Shown here piece after piece: positions 41,853-50,010 of a stretch of DNA of 64,000 nt (positions are counted from its first letter, which is position 1; every line of letters starts with the position of its first letter). The DNA is from Flavobacterium enshiense DK69 (GTDB lineage Bacteria; Bacteroidota; Bacteroidia; Flavobacteriales; Flavobacteriaceae): NCBI RefSeq assembly GCF_000498495.1, contig NZ_AVCS01000004.1, positions 233,959 through 297,958 on the forward strand, given 5' to 3'. The position numbers were made by a program, and so were the translations under genes. Under the pieces are notes generated by a model. That model had not been told where the DNA came from and made no database searches. It was given only the letters and a program-made list of their open reading frames with translations.

Positions 41853-41906
41853 AAAATTGGTCAAAAAAAGCCACTTTGTAATAATTGCCTTTTTTTGACC
41901 AATTTT
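41853..41906. promoter_or_regulatory. 18-bp perfect inverted repeat over the satD promoter
   Basis: AAAATTGGTCAAAAAAAG (41853-41870) is the exact complement of 41889-41906, with an 18-nt spacer. Related half-sites follow: AATTGGT and ACCAATT face each other at about 41949-41970, and AAAAAAGCCAATT lies at about 41983-41997. Probably the binding site of SatD or another regulator. Confidence 0.55.
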
Positions 41907-42027
41907 GTATTTTACCGTTATTAAAAATAAAGTAATATGAAAGTGATAATTGGTCTTTTTGAACCAATTTTTAATTATTGCTTTAAAAAAGCCAATTAGG
42001 TTGAAATGTCAGAAAAACTGGCACATC

Positions 42028-43449
42028 CTAATCCTCAAAACAATCATCCTTAAACCCAATCAGATACAACTTGTCTTTCGCACGGGTAACCGCAGTATAC
42101 AACCAACGAATATAATCCCTATCTATACCTTCCGGCAAGTAAGGTTGCTCAATAAATACGGTGTTCCACTGCCCTCCCTGCGATTTGTGGCAGGTTATCG
42201 CATAAGAAAACTTCACCTGAAGCGCATTGAAATACTCGTTGTTTTTTATTTTTTGCAACATTCTGTATTTACTGGTCTCGTCTTCATAATCCATCGCCAC
42301 TTCCTGATACAGCCTGTTGGATTCTTCATAAGTCAGAGACGGAGATTCGCTGGTCAAAGTGTCCAAAATCAAAACCGTTTCGAGCGGAATCTGGTCCGGG
42401 TAATCAACCATTCTGATTTTTACCTTGGCAAATCTAAATCCGTATAATTCTACAAACCTGAAGATTTCCAATACTTCAATGATATCACCATTGGCAATAA
42501 AATCTACTGTTTCATTGTCTTTCAGCCAGAAGTAATTGTTTTTTACCACCATTAGGAAGTCACCAGCCGAAAGCTCGCTTTCCTTATCAAGAATTTTAAG
42601 TCGTATTTGCTGATTGTACTGATTTGCACGTTTATTCGAACGCACAATAAAACAAGTGTCTTCTATACTGTAATTCGAATAAGCACTGTGAATAGCATCC
42701 TGAATATCGTAACCGTCTTCCAATCGGATAATATCTTTAAATCCACGTAACTGAAACTGAAACGTATCTATAAAATGGGATTTCAGTACTTCTCGTAATT
42801 CAGTGGCATTGTGCAGGATTCCCGATTTTTCAGCCTGACGCATAACTTCATCCAGCTCAATATGAGGTACTTCCATATTGTAATTTATGGCCAGTTTATT
42901 TATGTCCAAAGCCGGACTCACATCCATCCCCACCGGAGGCAACTGAGCCGTATCCCCAACCAAAATCATCTTACAATTGTGGCCCGAATAAATATACATT
43001 ATCAAATCGTCCAATAACGAACCGTTCTCATACATACTTGATTCTGTGGGAGAATCCGAAATCATCGAGGCTTCATCGACAATGAAAATGGTATTCTTAA
43101 ATTTATTGGGCTGCATGGTAAAGGTCACTCCGCCTCCACTCTTTTTTGGGAAATAAATGCGCTTGTGAATCGTATGTGCCGGTTTATCGGAATAATTGGC
43201 TATCACTTTTGCTGCACGACCGGTCGGCGCCAGCAAAACATACTTTTTATTTATTTCTTTCAGCTGGTTTACAATCGTGGAAATCACTGTCGTTTTTCCC
43301 GTACCGGCATATCCTCTCAAAACAAAAATCTCGTCCTGATTTTCATTGGTAGCGAAATCGGCAATCTGCTGAAAAAAAATATCCTGCTTAGCCGTTGCCT
43401 GAAAAGGGAAATTTTGTTTTAGTAGGGAATAAAACTTAGCTGAACTCAT
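42028..43449 (-). CDS. RecD/PIF1-like ATP-dependent DNA helicase
   Basis: 473 residues from the ATG at 43449. Superfamily 1B helicase motifs: Walker A FVLRGYAGTGKTTVIST (about 47-60), PTGRAAK (motif Ia), IFIVDEASMISD (motif II, DEAS), LVGDTAQLPPVG (motif III), TCFIVRSNKRANQYN (motif IV region), FSYAITCHKSQGGQW (motif V) and YTAVTRAKDKLYL (motif VI). It lacks the long N-terminal domain of RecD2, so it is a compact RecD-like helicase common in Bacteroidota, with presumed 5'-3' polarity. Role: DNA repair or recombination. An upstream in-frame start exists but looks less likely. Confidence 0.9.
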   Translation of the reverse strand: MSSAKFYSLLKQNFPFQATAKQDIFFQQIADFATNENQDEIFVLRGYAGTGKTTVISTIVNQLKEINKKYVLLAPTGRAAKVIANYSDKPAHTIHKRIYFPKKSGGGVTFTMQPNKFKNTIFIVDEASMISDSPTESSMYENGSLLDDLIMYIYSGHNCKMILVGDTAQLPPVGMDVSPALDINKLAINYNMEVPHIELDEVMRQAEKSGILHNATELREVLKSHFIDTFQFQLRGFKDIIRLEDGYDIQDAIHSAYSNYSIEDTCFIVRSNKRANQYNQQIRLKILDKESELSAGDFLMVVKNNYFWLKDNETVDFIANGDIIEVLEIFRFVELYGFRFAKVKIRMVDYPDQIPLETVLILDTLTSESPSLTYEESNRLYQEVAMDYEDETSKYRMLQKIKNNEYFNALQVKFSYAITCHKSQGGQWNTVFIEQPYLPEGIDRDYIRWLYTAVTRAKDKLYLIGFKDDCFED

Positions 43450-43499
43450 TAATTTTTTGATTTTTTGGAGCACAACTTCAGGTATAAATTAAACCTTTT

Positions 43500-43580
43500 T
43501 AGCTTCGCTGAATCTTCGATTTCCTGCTTTCTGTCGCTTCTGATATCTATCAGGACAGGGCTAAGGAAAAAATATCGGCT
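43500..43580. repeat. Intergenic element resembling a Bacteroidota interspersed repeat
   Basis: Non-coding stretch between divergent genes. Read on the minus strand it carries TTAGCCCTG, CTGATAGATATCAG (a perfect 6-bp-arm palindrome, 43540-43553) and GCGACAGAAAGCAGGAAAT. From memory this resembles GC-richer intergenic elements of flavobacterial genomes (AGCCCTGAT...AGCGGACAGCAGGAAATA). I cannot confirm it without a genome-wide comparison. Confidence 0.3.
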
Positions 43581-43696
43581 CCTTTTAAATTTTCACACCT
43601 ATATAATGTGATGAGCCAAAGATAACAATGAATTTAAACACAATCTTAGTTTCCGCATGAAAAAAAATGTAAATTTGCCATAATCGGATTAAACGT

Positions 43697-44503
43697 ATGA
43701 GTACAGCTACAATCGCTTCAAAAAATTATAAAAAACTATCGCTTCAGGTTGCCTTAAACGGGCTTTCCTTTTGTGTTTTCGATACTTTGAACGGAAATGT
43801 ACTGGACATTCAGGAAGTGAAATTCAATTACACGCAATCGTTGGAAGATCAGCTTTGGCGCACCTTTGTTGATTTTTCCTGGCTAACTAAATTTTATGAT
43901 GAAGTTGTGGTTTTACATGATAACAACTTCAGTACGTTTGTGCCGAAACCACTTTTCGACGAACATTATCTTGGCAGCTACCTGCAATACAATACCAAGG
44001 TTTTTGAATCCGATTTCTTTGCTTACGACGAAATGAGCACTTACGACATGAATAATGTCCATGTTCCGTTTGTCAATGTAAACAACTTTCTAATCGATCA
44101 GTTTGGTACTTTCGACTACAAAAATGTAAATACGGTTTTGGTTTCGAGATTATTAGAATTATCCAAAAACAAAGAAGAAAAACAAGTTTACATACATTTG
44201 CAGGAAACCCATTTTGAAATTGTTATCGCGCATAACCTAAAGTTATTATTATATAATTCTTTCGAATACAAAACCCCGGAAGATTTCGTGTACTACCTGC
44301 TTTTTACTTTAGAACAGCTACAACTGAATCCAGAAACCGTTTCGGTATTTATGCTGGGTAAAATTTCGGAAAATGATCCTTGTTTTGAAATCGCTTACCG
44401 CTACATCCGCAATATTTCATTATTGGATGTTTCAGCTTTAGCAACTAATTATTCGCTTTCGCAAGCAGAAGCATTACAATATTATATCTTACTTAATTCA
44501 TGA
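43697..44503 (+). CDS. DUF3822 family protein
   Basis: 268 residues of the DUF3822 family, which has an actin/FtsA-like (ASKHA) fold appearance: two similar halves (KLSLQVALNGLSFCVFDTLN and VYIHLQETHFEIVIAHNLKL) each beginning with a sensor-like strand pair. No clear phosphate-binding motif is seen, so it may be a degenerate ATPase. Its last codon overlaps the rsmD start (ATGA at 44500), so it is translationally coupled to that rRNA methyltransferase; this pairing is usual in flavobacteria. Function unknown. Confidence 0.82.
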   Translation: MSTATIASKNYKKLSLQVALNGLSFCVFDTLNGNVLDIQEVKFNYTQSLEDQLWRTFVDFSWLTKFYDEVVVLHDNNFSTFVPKPLFDEHYLGSYLQYNTKVFESDFFAYDEMSTYDMNNVHVPFVNVNNFLIDQFGTFDYKNVNTVLVSRLLELSKNKEEKQVYIHLQETHFEIVIAHNLKLLLYNSFEYKTPEDFVYYLLFTLEQLQLNPETVSVFMLGKISENDPCFEIAYRYIRNISLLDVSALATNYSLSQAEALQYYILLNS

Positions 44504-45096
44504 GAATAATTTCCGGAAAATATAAAGGAAGACGTATCAGTCCGCCAAAAAACCTGCCTGTTCGTCCTACTACGGATATGTCAAAAGAAGCCTTGTTTAA
44601 CATCTTAGGCAATAACTTCAATTTCAGTGAATTAAAAGTATTGGATTTGTTTGCCGGTACCGGAAACATCAGTTATGAATTTGCTTCCCGCGGCTGCGAA
44701 CCCATCACAAGTGTTGATGGCGATATGGGCTGTGTGAACTTCATAAAAAAAACCACGAAGGAATTTGATTTCGACATAACTCCTATAAAAAGTGACGTTT
44801 TCAAATTTCTGGAAAAATGCAAAGCGAGTTACGACATAATTTTTGCTGATCCGCCTTATGGATTAGAACAAAAAGAGTTTGAAAAAATCATCTTGTTGAT
44901 TTTCGATAACGAACTTTTGGAAGAAGACGGCATGATGGTGATCGAACATTCAAAACACACCAAACTCGAACACATGGAAAACTTCTCTTTTAGCCGAAAC
45001 TATGGCGGTTCCGTGTTTTCTTTCTTTGAATTGGAACAAAACGTAGATGAAGAAGAAATAGATGAAGATGGCGATGATGACGAGTTTGATACTTAG
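44500..45096 (+). CDS. rsmD: 16S rRNA (guanine966-N2)-methyltransferase
   Basis: Methylates G966 of 16S rRNA with S-adenosylmethionine. 198 residues: MRIISGKYKGRRISPPKNLP and VRPTTDMSKEALFNIL (family N-terminus), SAM-binding VLDLFAGTGNISYEFASRG, and the catalytic DPPY in IIFADPPYGLEQKEF. The tail from about 183 is very acidic (EEEIDEDGDDDEFD), an extension not needed for catalysis. It overlaps DUF3822 by 4 nt. Confidence 0.95.
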   Translation: MRIISGKYKGRRISPPKNLPVRPTTDMSKEALFNILGNNFNFSELKVLDLFAGTGNISYEFASRGCEPITSVDGDMGCVNFIKKTTKEFDFDITPIKSDVFKFLEKCKASYDIIFADPPYGLEQKEFEKIILLIFDNELLEEDGMMVIEHSKHTKLEHMENFSFSRNYGGSVFSFFELEQNVDEEEIDEDGDDDEFDT

Positions 45097-45129
45097 TAGT
45101 TAGCCAAATTTAATTTTTTTGAGTTTTAT

Positions 45130-45207
45130 AACTATAACTAAATTAATCTTTCAAACTAAAAAATCTAAAGATCCAATAATCTAATATTCTAAAGATCTAA
45201 AAAAAAA
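45130..45207. repeat. AT-rich TCTAAAGATC tandem motif next to rnpB
   Basis: Two copies of TCTAAAGATC (about 45167 and 45189) and related CTAATATTCT words separate rsmD from the 3' end of rnpB. The run of A at 45199-45207 gives rnpB its terminator T-tract. No gene. Confidence 0.4.
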
Positions 45208-45540
45208 GCAGACCTGTAAGCCGGATTCTGTATCAACCGAAGTTGACCCTTATCATTTATCTAGTCTAGTTGTTGCCAACAAGATCAATCTGCCTACCCT
45301 TCAGCATCGGACGAGCCGCCCTTATTCCGGCGAACCGGAAGCTGCTGATATACTTGGCATTTCACCGCATAGAGTTTACCTGGTTTCACTACAGCATTAC
45401 CTGTACATACTTTCTGTTGCACTTGTCCTCATCTCGTCCCAAAAGACGAAACGGACGGGCGTTACCCGCTATGCTGCTCTATGGTGTCCGGACTTTCCTC
45501 CCTCCCGATTATTCATCGGAACGACGATAAGGCGGTCTGC
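45208..45540 (-). ncRNA. rnpB: RNase P RNA (class A)
   Basis: Catalytic RNA that trims tRNA 5' leaders. Minus-strand transcript. Helix P1 is GCAGACC (complement of 45534-45540) paired with GGTCTGC (complement of 45208-45214). The universally conserved 5' block GAGGAAAGTCCGGACACC and the 3' block ACAGAATCCGGCTTACAGGT are both present. About 333 nt. A TTG-N21-TAAGTTTG promoter sits 5 bp upstream, and a T-tract follows the 3' end. Confidence 0.95.
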
Positions 45541-45544
45541 GGTG

Positions 45545-45576
45545 CAAACTTACGACAAATAATTGGCTGATGTCAA
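45545..45576 (-). promoter_or_regulatory. Promoter of rnpB (TTG-N21-TAAGTTTG)
   Basis: On the minus strand TTG (complement of 45574-45576), 21-nt spacer, TAAGTTTG (complement of 45545-45552); the RNA would begin about 5 bp further at 45540, agreeing with the P1 helix. Confidence 0.65.
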
Positions 45577-45673
45577 GTTTTAAAAAAACACTTTAACATT
45601 AGTTTCTGAAAAAATTGCTCATAAAAATCGTATATTTAATTTTCTTAAATTAACGCTAATTATTACAATTATC

Positions 45674-45982
45674 ATGGCACATACTTATAATTATGCCAGC
45701 GCTTCACAAGCCTTGCGGGAACTTAAAGAGTTAGGTTTTGTCATTGATTACAATATTAACGACAGCGAATTCATAAAAAACCCGCATGATTTTGAAATTG
45801 TGCACATATACAGGTACGAAGGTGATTCTAATCCTGATGACGAAGCAACGGTGTATGGTATAAGATCGAAATCCGAAGCAAATAAAAAAGGGGTTTTTGT
45901 ATCAGGTTTTGCAGCCAATTCCGAATCGGATTCCGCCCGTTATTTAATTGGGCTTTCAATCAAATCACGGAAAGGACTGTGA
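45674..45982 (+). CDS. Small conserved protein, paralogue 1
   Basis: 102 residues; members of this Bacteroidota family are often labelled phosphoribosylpyrophosphate synthetase in databases, but no PRPP synthetase motif is visible and the protein is far too short, so that name should be ignored. Visible: helix [20 protein letters not shown], then [20 protein letters not shown] and [20 protein letters not shown]. Soluble, cytoplasmic, alpha+beta. It is followed 112 bp later by a close paralogue in the same direction. Function unknown. Confidence 0.8.
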   Translation: MAHTYNYASASQALRELKELGFVIDYNINDSEFIKNPHDFEIVHIYRYEGDSNPDDEATVYGIRSKSEANKKGVFVSGFAANSESDSARYLIGLSIKSRKGL

Positions 45983-46094
45983 GTTAGAAAAGTAAGCAGA
46001 GGTAAATTTCAAGTCCACAATTTACATTAATCAAAGAATATTATTTAGTGTAACTATTTTTATACTGACGTATAACCAAAAAAAACTCTTAATT

Positions 46095-46394
46095 ATGGCT
46101 CACCAATATCAATACGCGACCGTTTCCGAAGCTTTAGACGAATTACATGAAAATGGCTTCACTTATGATTTTAACATCCATGGAGATGATATTGTTGAAC
46201 ATCCTGAAAATTTTCAGATTGTTTATGTATATCGTTATGAAGGCGATTCCGATCCCGATGACGAAGCAACTGTTTATGGAATTAAATCTTTGAAAAACGG
46301 TAAAAAAGGTGTTTTTGTGGCTGGTTTTTCTGCTAATTCAGATAACGATGCAGCCAGAGTCCTCTTAGATTTGGTCATAAAAGGGCGACACTGA
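46095..46394 (+). CDS. Small conserved protein, paralogue 2
   Basis: 99 residues, aligned end to end with the gene before it: [60 protein letters not shown] and a final hydrophobic helix ([13 protein letters not shown]). The acidic GDSDPDDEA block is the best-kept segment and could bind a metal; this is a guess. The pair arose by tandem duplication. It is 86 bp upstream of dnaX on the same strand. Function unknown. Confidence 0.8.
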   Translation: MAHQYQYATVSEALDELHENGFTYDFNIHGDDIVEHPENFQIVYVYRYEGDSDPDDEATVYGIKSLKNGKKGVFVAGFSANSDNDAARVLLDLVIKGRH

Positions 46395-46480
46395 ATTTGT
46401 GAATAACTTTTCTCCAAATAATCGAATTGTCGGATACAAAAAGCAACAAAACTTCTATATTTGTGTCCGATTAAAATTCT

Positions 46481-47566
46481 ATGGAACAATTCATTGTATC
46501 AGCCCGTAAATACAGACCCCAAACGTTTAAGGACGTAGTTGGGCAACAGGCAATTACGAATACTTTGCTTAATGCCATAGAAAACAATCACCTGGCTCAG
46601 GCACTGCTTTTTACAGGGCCCCGCGGAGTTGGAAAAACGACTTGTGCACGTATCCTCGCCCGAAAAATAAACCAGGAGGGCTATGACGATCCGTATGAAG
46701 ATTTTGCTTTCAACGTATTTGAATTGGATGCCGCTTCGAACAACTCGGTTGATGATATCCGAAATCTGATTGATCAGGTTCGTATCCCGCCGCAAACCGG
46801 AAAATACAAAGTATATATCATTGACGAGGTGCATATGTTGTCTCAGGCTGCTTTCAATGCGTTTCTTAAAACCTTGGAAGAACCGCCGCGTCACGCCATA
46901 TTTATTTTGGCTACAACCGAAAAACACAAAATCATTCCTACGATTTTGTCCCGTTGTCAGATATTTGATTTCAAACGAATTACCGTTAAAGACGCTAAAG
47001 AACATTTGGCAGAAGTAGCGGCAAGTCAGAGTATTACTTTTGAAGACGATGCTTTACACATTATTGCACAAAAAGCTGATGGAGCAATGCGTGATGCCTT
47101 GTCTATATTTGACCGTGTGGTTTCTTTCTGCGGAAGCAATCTTACCCGTCAGGCAGTAACCGAAAATCTAAACGTACTTGATTTCGAATACTATATAAGA
47201 GTAACCGATTTAATTTTAGAGAATAAAATCCCGGAATTACTATTGGCTTACAACGACATCTTGGCTAAAGGTTTTGACGGACATCATTTCGTAGCCGGTT
47301 TAGCTTCTCACTTCAGGGATTTATGGGTTTGTAAAAATCCTGCAACTCTGATTTTATTGGAAGCTGGTGAACATGCTCAGAATTTATACCGCGAACAGTC
47401 GCAAAAAACATCACAGGAATTTCTTTTGCAGGGAATTGAATTAGCAAATGATTGTGATTTAAAATACAAAGCATCGCAAAACCAACGTCTTTTGGTTGAA
47501 CTTTGCCTTATGCAGCTTGCCTCTATCACATTTGATGGAGAAAAAAAAAAGCTAAGTCCTTTATAA
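46481..47566 (+). CDS. dnaX: DNA polymerase III gamma/tau, zero-frame short product
   Basis: Clamp-loader ATPase of the replicative polymerase. 361 residues in the zero frame: RKYRPQTFKDVVGQ, Walker A GPRGVGKTTCARILA (about 46-60), Walker B YIIDEVHML, SRC motif TILSRCQIFDF, sensor 2 region GAMRDALSIFDR, and the domain III collar. The four-Cys zinc module of E. coli DnaX is absent (INQEGYDDPYEDFAFN in its place), which I believe is usual for this phylum. At 47541-47550 there is an A10 run; the zero frame reads GAA AAA AAA AAG CTA AGT CCT TTA and stops, giving a gamma-like protein. The rest continues in the -1 frame. Confidence 0.92.
   Translation: MEQFIVSARKYRPQTFKDVVGQQAITNTLLNAIENNHLAQALLFTGPRGVGKTTCARILARKINQEGYDDPYEDFAFNVFELDAASNNSVDDIRNLIDQVRIPPQTGKYKVYIIDEVHMLSQAAFNAFLKTLEEPPRHAIFILATTEKHKIIPTILSRCQIFDFKRITVKDAKEHLAEVAASQSITFEDDALHIIAQKADGAMRDALSIFDRVVSFCGSNLTRQAVTENLNVLDFEYYIRVTDLILENKIPELLLAYNDILAKGFDGHHFVAGLASHFRDLWVCKNPATLILLEAGEHAQNLYREQSQKTSQEFLLQGIELANDCDLKYKASQNQRLLVELCLMQLASITFDGEKKKLSPL
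47537..47551 (+). promoter_or_regulatory. Slippery A10-G tract with upstream GGAG in dnaX
   Basis: GGAG followed by ten A and a G. In phase the heptamer is A AAA AAG, the classic -1 slippery sequence, 4 nt after a Shine-Dalgarno-like GGAG. The zero-frame stop lies five codons downstream. Confidence 0.6.
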
Positions 47567-48294
47567 TCCCTCCTACTTATTACCGAAATTCCGCTTACTC
47601 AATTACCGAGGTTAAACCTAAGTCGGAAACAATCACTGTTGCTGCTATTCAGACTGAAACTATCGCAACTGCAGAGACAACTTCAGCGGTCGCAATGAAC
47701 GGTAACAGCAATAATAATGTTGAAACAGCACACGGAGTTCAAGTTGAAAATAGAATTGAAACCACAAGCAGCACTCAAATAGCAAAGCCGGTTGAAAAGA
47801 GCGAGATGATCTCACCAGCTTCAATGAATGCCCAGCCTAAAGTTTCTGCTTTTTCATTAGCGAGTATTAAGGCAAAACGAGAGATGGAAGCTTCTCAGAA
47901 AGCCAATGTAAAACATTTTGATGAACTTCCTAAAGAGCCTTTTACAGTAACAGAAATGCTCTTGCAATGGAACAATTTTGCACAAAAACTTAGTGACAAA
48001 GGTCAAAAGATCATGGCGACTTACATGCTCATCAACGATCCTACTTTAGATGGTTTTACAATAAAACTTGAATTGCCTAACGAGGGTTCGAAAGTAGATT
48101 TTGATGCTAATAAAAATGAATTATTGGGTTACTTACGCGGTAAACTTCACAACCATGATATTGTTATTGATGTTCATGTAAACGAAGTTACTGAAACCAA
48201 ATACGCCTTCACGCCACTTGAAAAATATGAAAAATTGAAAAGCATCAATCCGGCAATGGAGTTGTTGCGTAAAACTTTCGATTTGGATATTTAG
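47542..48294 (+). CDS. dnaX: DnaX tau-specific C-terminal part, read in the -1 frame
   Basis: In the -1 frame the sequence runs on without a stop from the A10 tract: AKSFIIPPTYYRNSAYSITE, a long Thr/Ala/Glu-rich linker (about 47600-47830), then a folded domain (FDELPKEPFTVTEMLLQWNN, KIMATYMLINDPTLDGFTIK, LGYLRGKLHNHDIVIDVHVN, ending LLRKTFDLDI) typical of the tau C-terminus of Bacteroidota, which contacts the polymerase. Slippage at A_AAA_AAG (47545-47551) would fuse it to the zero-frame product to give a 604-residue tau. An internal ATG at 47695 is not a likely start because it would begin in the linker. Confidence 0.8.
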   Translation, partial: KKKAKSFIIPPTYYRNSAYSITEVKPKSETITVAAIQTETIATAETTSAVAMNGNSNNNVETAHGVQVENRIETTSSTQIAKPVEKSEMISPASMNAQPKVSAFSLASIKAKREMEASQKANVKHFDELPKEPFTVTEMLLQWNNFAQKLSDKGQKIMATYMLINDPTLDGFTIKLELPNEGSKVDFDANKNELLGYLRGKLHNHDIVIDVHVNEVTETKYAFTPLEKYEKLKSINPAMELLRKTFDLDI

Positions 48295-48359
48295 AGAAAA
48301 AGTTACTGTGCTACTTTGAAACGAAGATTCTGTGCTTTTTAACTTTGCTAATTAATTAT

Positions 48360-48498
48360 AACGTCCCGCCGGCTTTGGGGAGTTGGGGATTTTTGCTCCC
48401 AAACCATTCCATTAGGAATGAAGTCAAATATATAAAATTACCTTTAAATTTTGCCTAAAACCCCATTTTCACAAAACCGCTTTTAGCGGTGGTTTTTA
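48360..48498. repeat. Stem-loop-rich intergenic stretch after dnaX
   Basis: Three short hairpins: GGGAG/CTCCC at about 48377-48403, CATTCC-ATTA-GGAATG at 48405-48420, and ACCGC/GCGGT at 48476-48490 followed by GGTTTTT. The last could terminate the dnaX transcript. No coding signal. Confidence 0.4.
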
Positions 48499-49266
48499 GT
48501 GTACAAAGCTAACCCCGAAAATTAAAGCTCTTACAATAAGAAATGAAAATAGAACTAAAATAATATCAACATAATTGAGAGTTGGCGATATATACTCAAG
48601 AGTTTTAACTTTTCTCCTATTGAGAACAGCAGAAACTATTGGTATGATCCAGAAAATAGAACTCGAAATCATTCCTGTAATAAGGAAGCTTGGGAGCGGT
48701 AAAAAGGAAAGGACTAAAAGCAGCGTTCCTAAAATCCAGGGAATAACCAAAAAACTTAAAATCACTACCTTAAAAGTGGTTGCATTAATGAAAGAAAGAA
48801 ATAAAACCTCTTTTCCTATTCTATACATGAATACTGACAGAAAAATCAATCCTGTTAAAGTAGCAAATAGCTGAAGCCAGTAAGGGAATTGCAATAATGT
48901 AGCTGCTGTATGAAAGTCTCCTCCAAATACAGTTGAAAAGACATTGCCAGAAAAAATACTGATTCCTGTAATGGCAGCATAAAACATGAACAATTTATAG
49001 CTTGAATTTTTGCTCTTTTTGTATGCCACCCAAAATACAAGACCAAAAGCTAAGCTTAGAACAGGTCCTGCAGCAGCAATTAGTATTTTGTCATAAACCG
49101 ACGTATTAGTATGGTCAATATTCACATAGAAATGGTAAAGAGTAGAATTTACATTGAGAAAATAAGCCATTAGTGCATGAAACATTTCGTGCAAAGGATA
49201 TGACAAGGCGTTTGCCGAAAAAAAGAGGAGTGTTGGTTTAAAAGAAATCTTATTTGCTTGTAACAT
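48496..49266 (-). CDS. Membrane zincin (HExxH), site-2-protease or DUF3267-like
   Basis: 256 residues from the ATG at 49266 (MLQANKIS). About six membrane helices. The first cytoplasmic-side helix holds YPLHEMFHALMAYFL, an HExxH zinc motif within the membrane; the second segment is LIAAAGPVLSLAFGLVFW, similar to the AGP segment in M50 site-2 proteases. The typical M50 NPDG/third-ligand motif is not recognised, so it may be a divergent M50 or DUF3267 protein. Presumed intramembrane metalloprotease or a degenerate relative; the substrate is unknown. An upstream GTG at 49317 would add 17 residues and is less likely. Confidence 0.7.
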   Translation of the reverse strand: MLQANKISFKPTLLFFSANALSYPLHEMFHALMAYFLNVNSTLYHFYVNIDHTNTSVYDKILIAAAGPVLSLAFGLVFWVAYKKSKNSSYKLFMFYAAITGISIFSGNVFSTVFGGDFHTAATLLQFPYWLQLFATLTGLIFLSVFMYRIGKEVLFLSFINATTFKVVILSFLVIPWILGTLLLVLSFLPLPSFLITGMISSSIFWIIPIVSAVLNRRKVKTLEYISPTLNYVDIILVLFSFLIVRALIFGVSFVH

Positions 49267-49342
49267 CGAAGTTGTTTTAAAATCACCGCTAACATATGTT
49301 TTTCTACAAAAAACCACTGAAGAACTTTTTGTTGCAATTCAA

Positions 49343-49891
49343 TTAATAAAGCATTTTGTTCAAAATCTTATTCCATCCGGTCAAATTTCTGAATATATCT
49401 TCATTAACGAAATCAACATTTTTCGAATTCAGATAGCTGATTAACAAATCACTATCAAATTTTAACTGATCCAGATTAAGCATCACTGTTTTTGGATTTT
49501 GATTTAGTTTGATCGCAGCTGTTTTTACATACAACCATTTAAAATTGTCATTACTGAATTTATCCGATACATTTAGTTTTAAAACTTTCTGATTATTCTG
49601 CATCGTCAGTTCAATTTTCTCTAGCTGATTCCAGGGAATTATCTTTTTTAAAATCCTTTTGTCCATGATTCCGTTTTCATTCATTACAATCTGCGGATTT
49701 TTATCCATAAAACTTTTTAATCCGACAAACAAAATCACCATACCTAAAATAAGTTCTAATACTCCAATCATCCTAACAGCCTGGATATCCGCTTTAAAAC
49801 AATAATGTCCAATCAACAATATCCCGATAGACATTATTGACATCTTCACCATTTTTGGCTTTGAAAAATAGAATTTTAGGTTAGTTGTCAT
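49343..49891 (-). CDS. Membrane protein with PH-like domain (STM3941-like)
   Basis: 182 residues. Two membrane helices near the N-terminus (about 16-31 and 38-58: MSIMSIGILLIGHYCF and VLELILGMVILFVGL), then a soluble domain with VMNENGIMDKRILKKIIPWN and QLEKIELTMQNNQKVLKLNV, the pattern of bacterial PH-like domains of the STM3941 type. The final 25 residues (FVNEDIFRNLTGWNKILNKM) form a helix. Function unknown. On the same strand as the zincin gene, 77 bp upstream of it, so possibly co-transcribed. Confidence 0.65.
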   Translation of the reverse strand: MTTNLKFYFSKPKMVKMSIMSIGILLIGHYCFKADIQAVRMIGVLELILGMVILFVGLKSFMDKNPQIVMNENGIMDKRILKKIIPWNQLEKIELTMQNNQKVLKLNVSDKFSNDNFKWLYVKTAAIKLNQNPKTVMLNLDQLKFDSDLLISYLNSKNVDFVNEDIFRNLTGWNKILNKMLY

Positions 49892-50010
49892 GCATTAAAT
49901 TTTTCTTTTTTATTGCATCATTTTGTTACTCAAAACTTATGGCCTCGTAATTCAACATTATTTGCCTATTTCCTCATTTCAGTTCTTGGAACTTTATCAC
50001 TCAGGGAAAT

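Noticed and set aside
45270..45530. An 86-codon plus-strand open frame
   Set aside because: It lies wholly within RNase P RNA, whose conserved blocks and P1 helix are on the other strand.
45674..46394. The tandem small paralogues as a toxin-antitoxin pair
   Set aside because: The two proteins are homologous to each other, 112 bp apart, and show neither toxin nor DNA-binding antitoxin motifs.
47695..48294. A separate 199-residue gene starting at the ATG 47695
   Set aside because: The same frame is open back to the A10 tract and encodes the tau linker, so this is the 3' part of dnaX and not an independent gene.
48360..48498. The hairpin-rich gap after dnaX as a riboswitch or small RNA
   Set aside because: Short unlinked hairpins, no known motif and no promoter match; the last one is probably a terminator.
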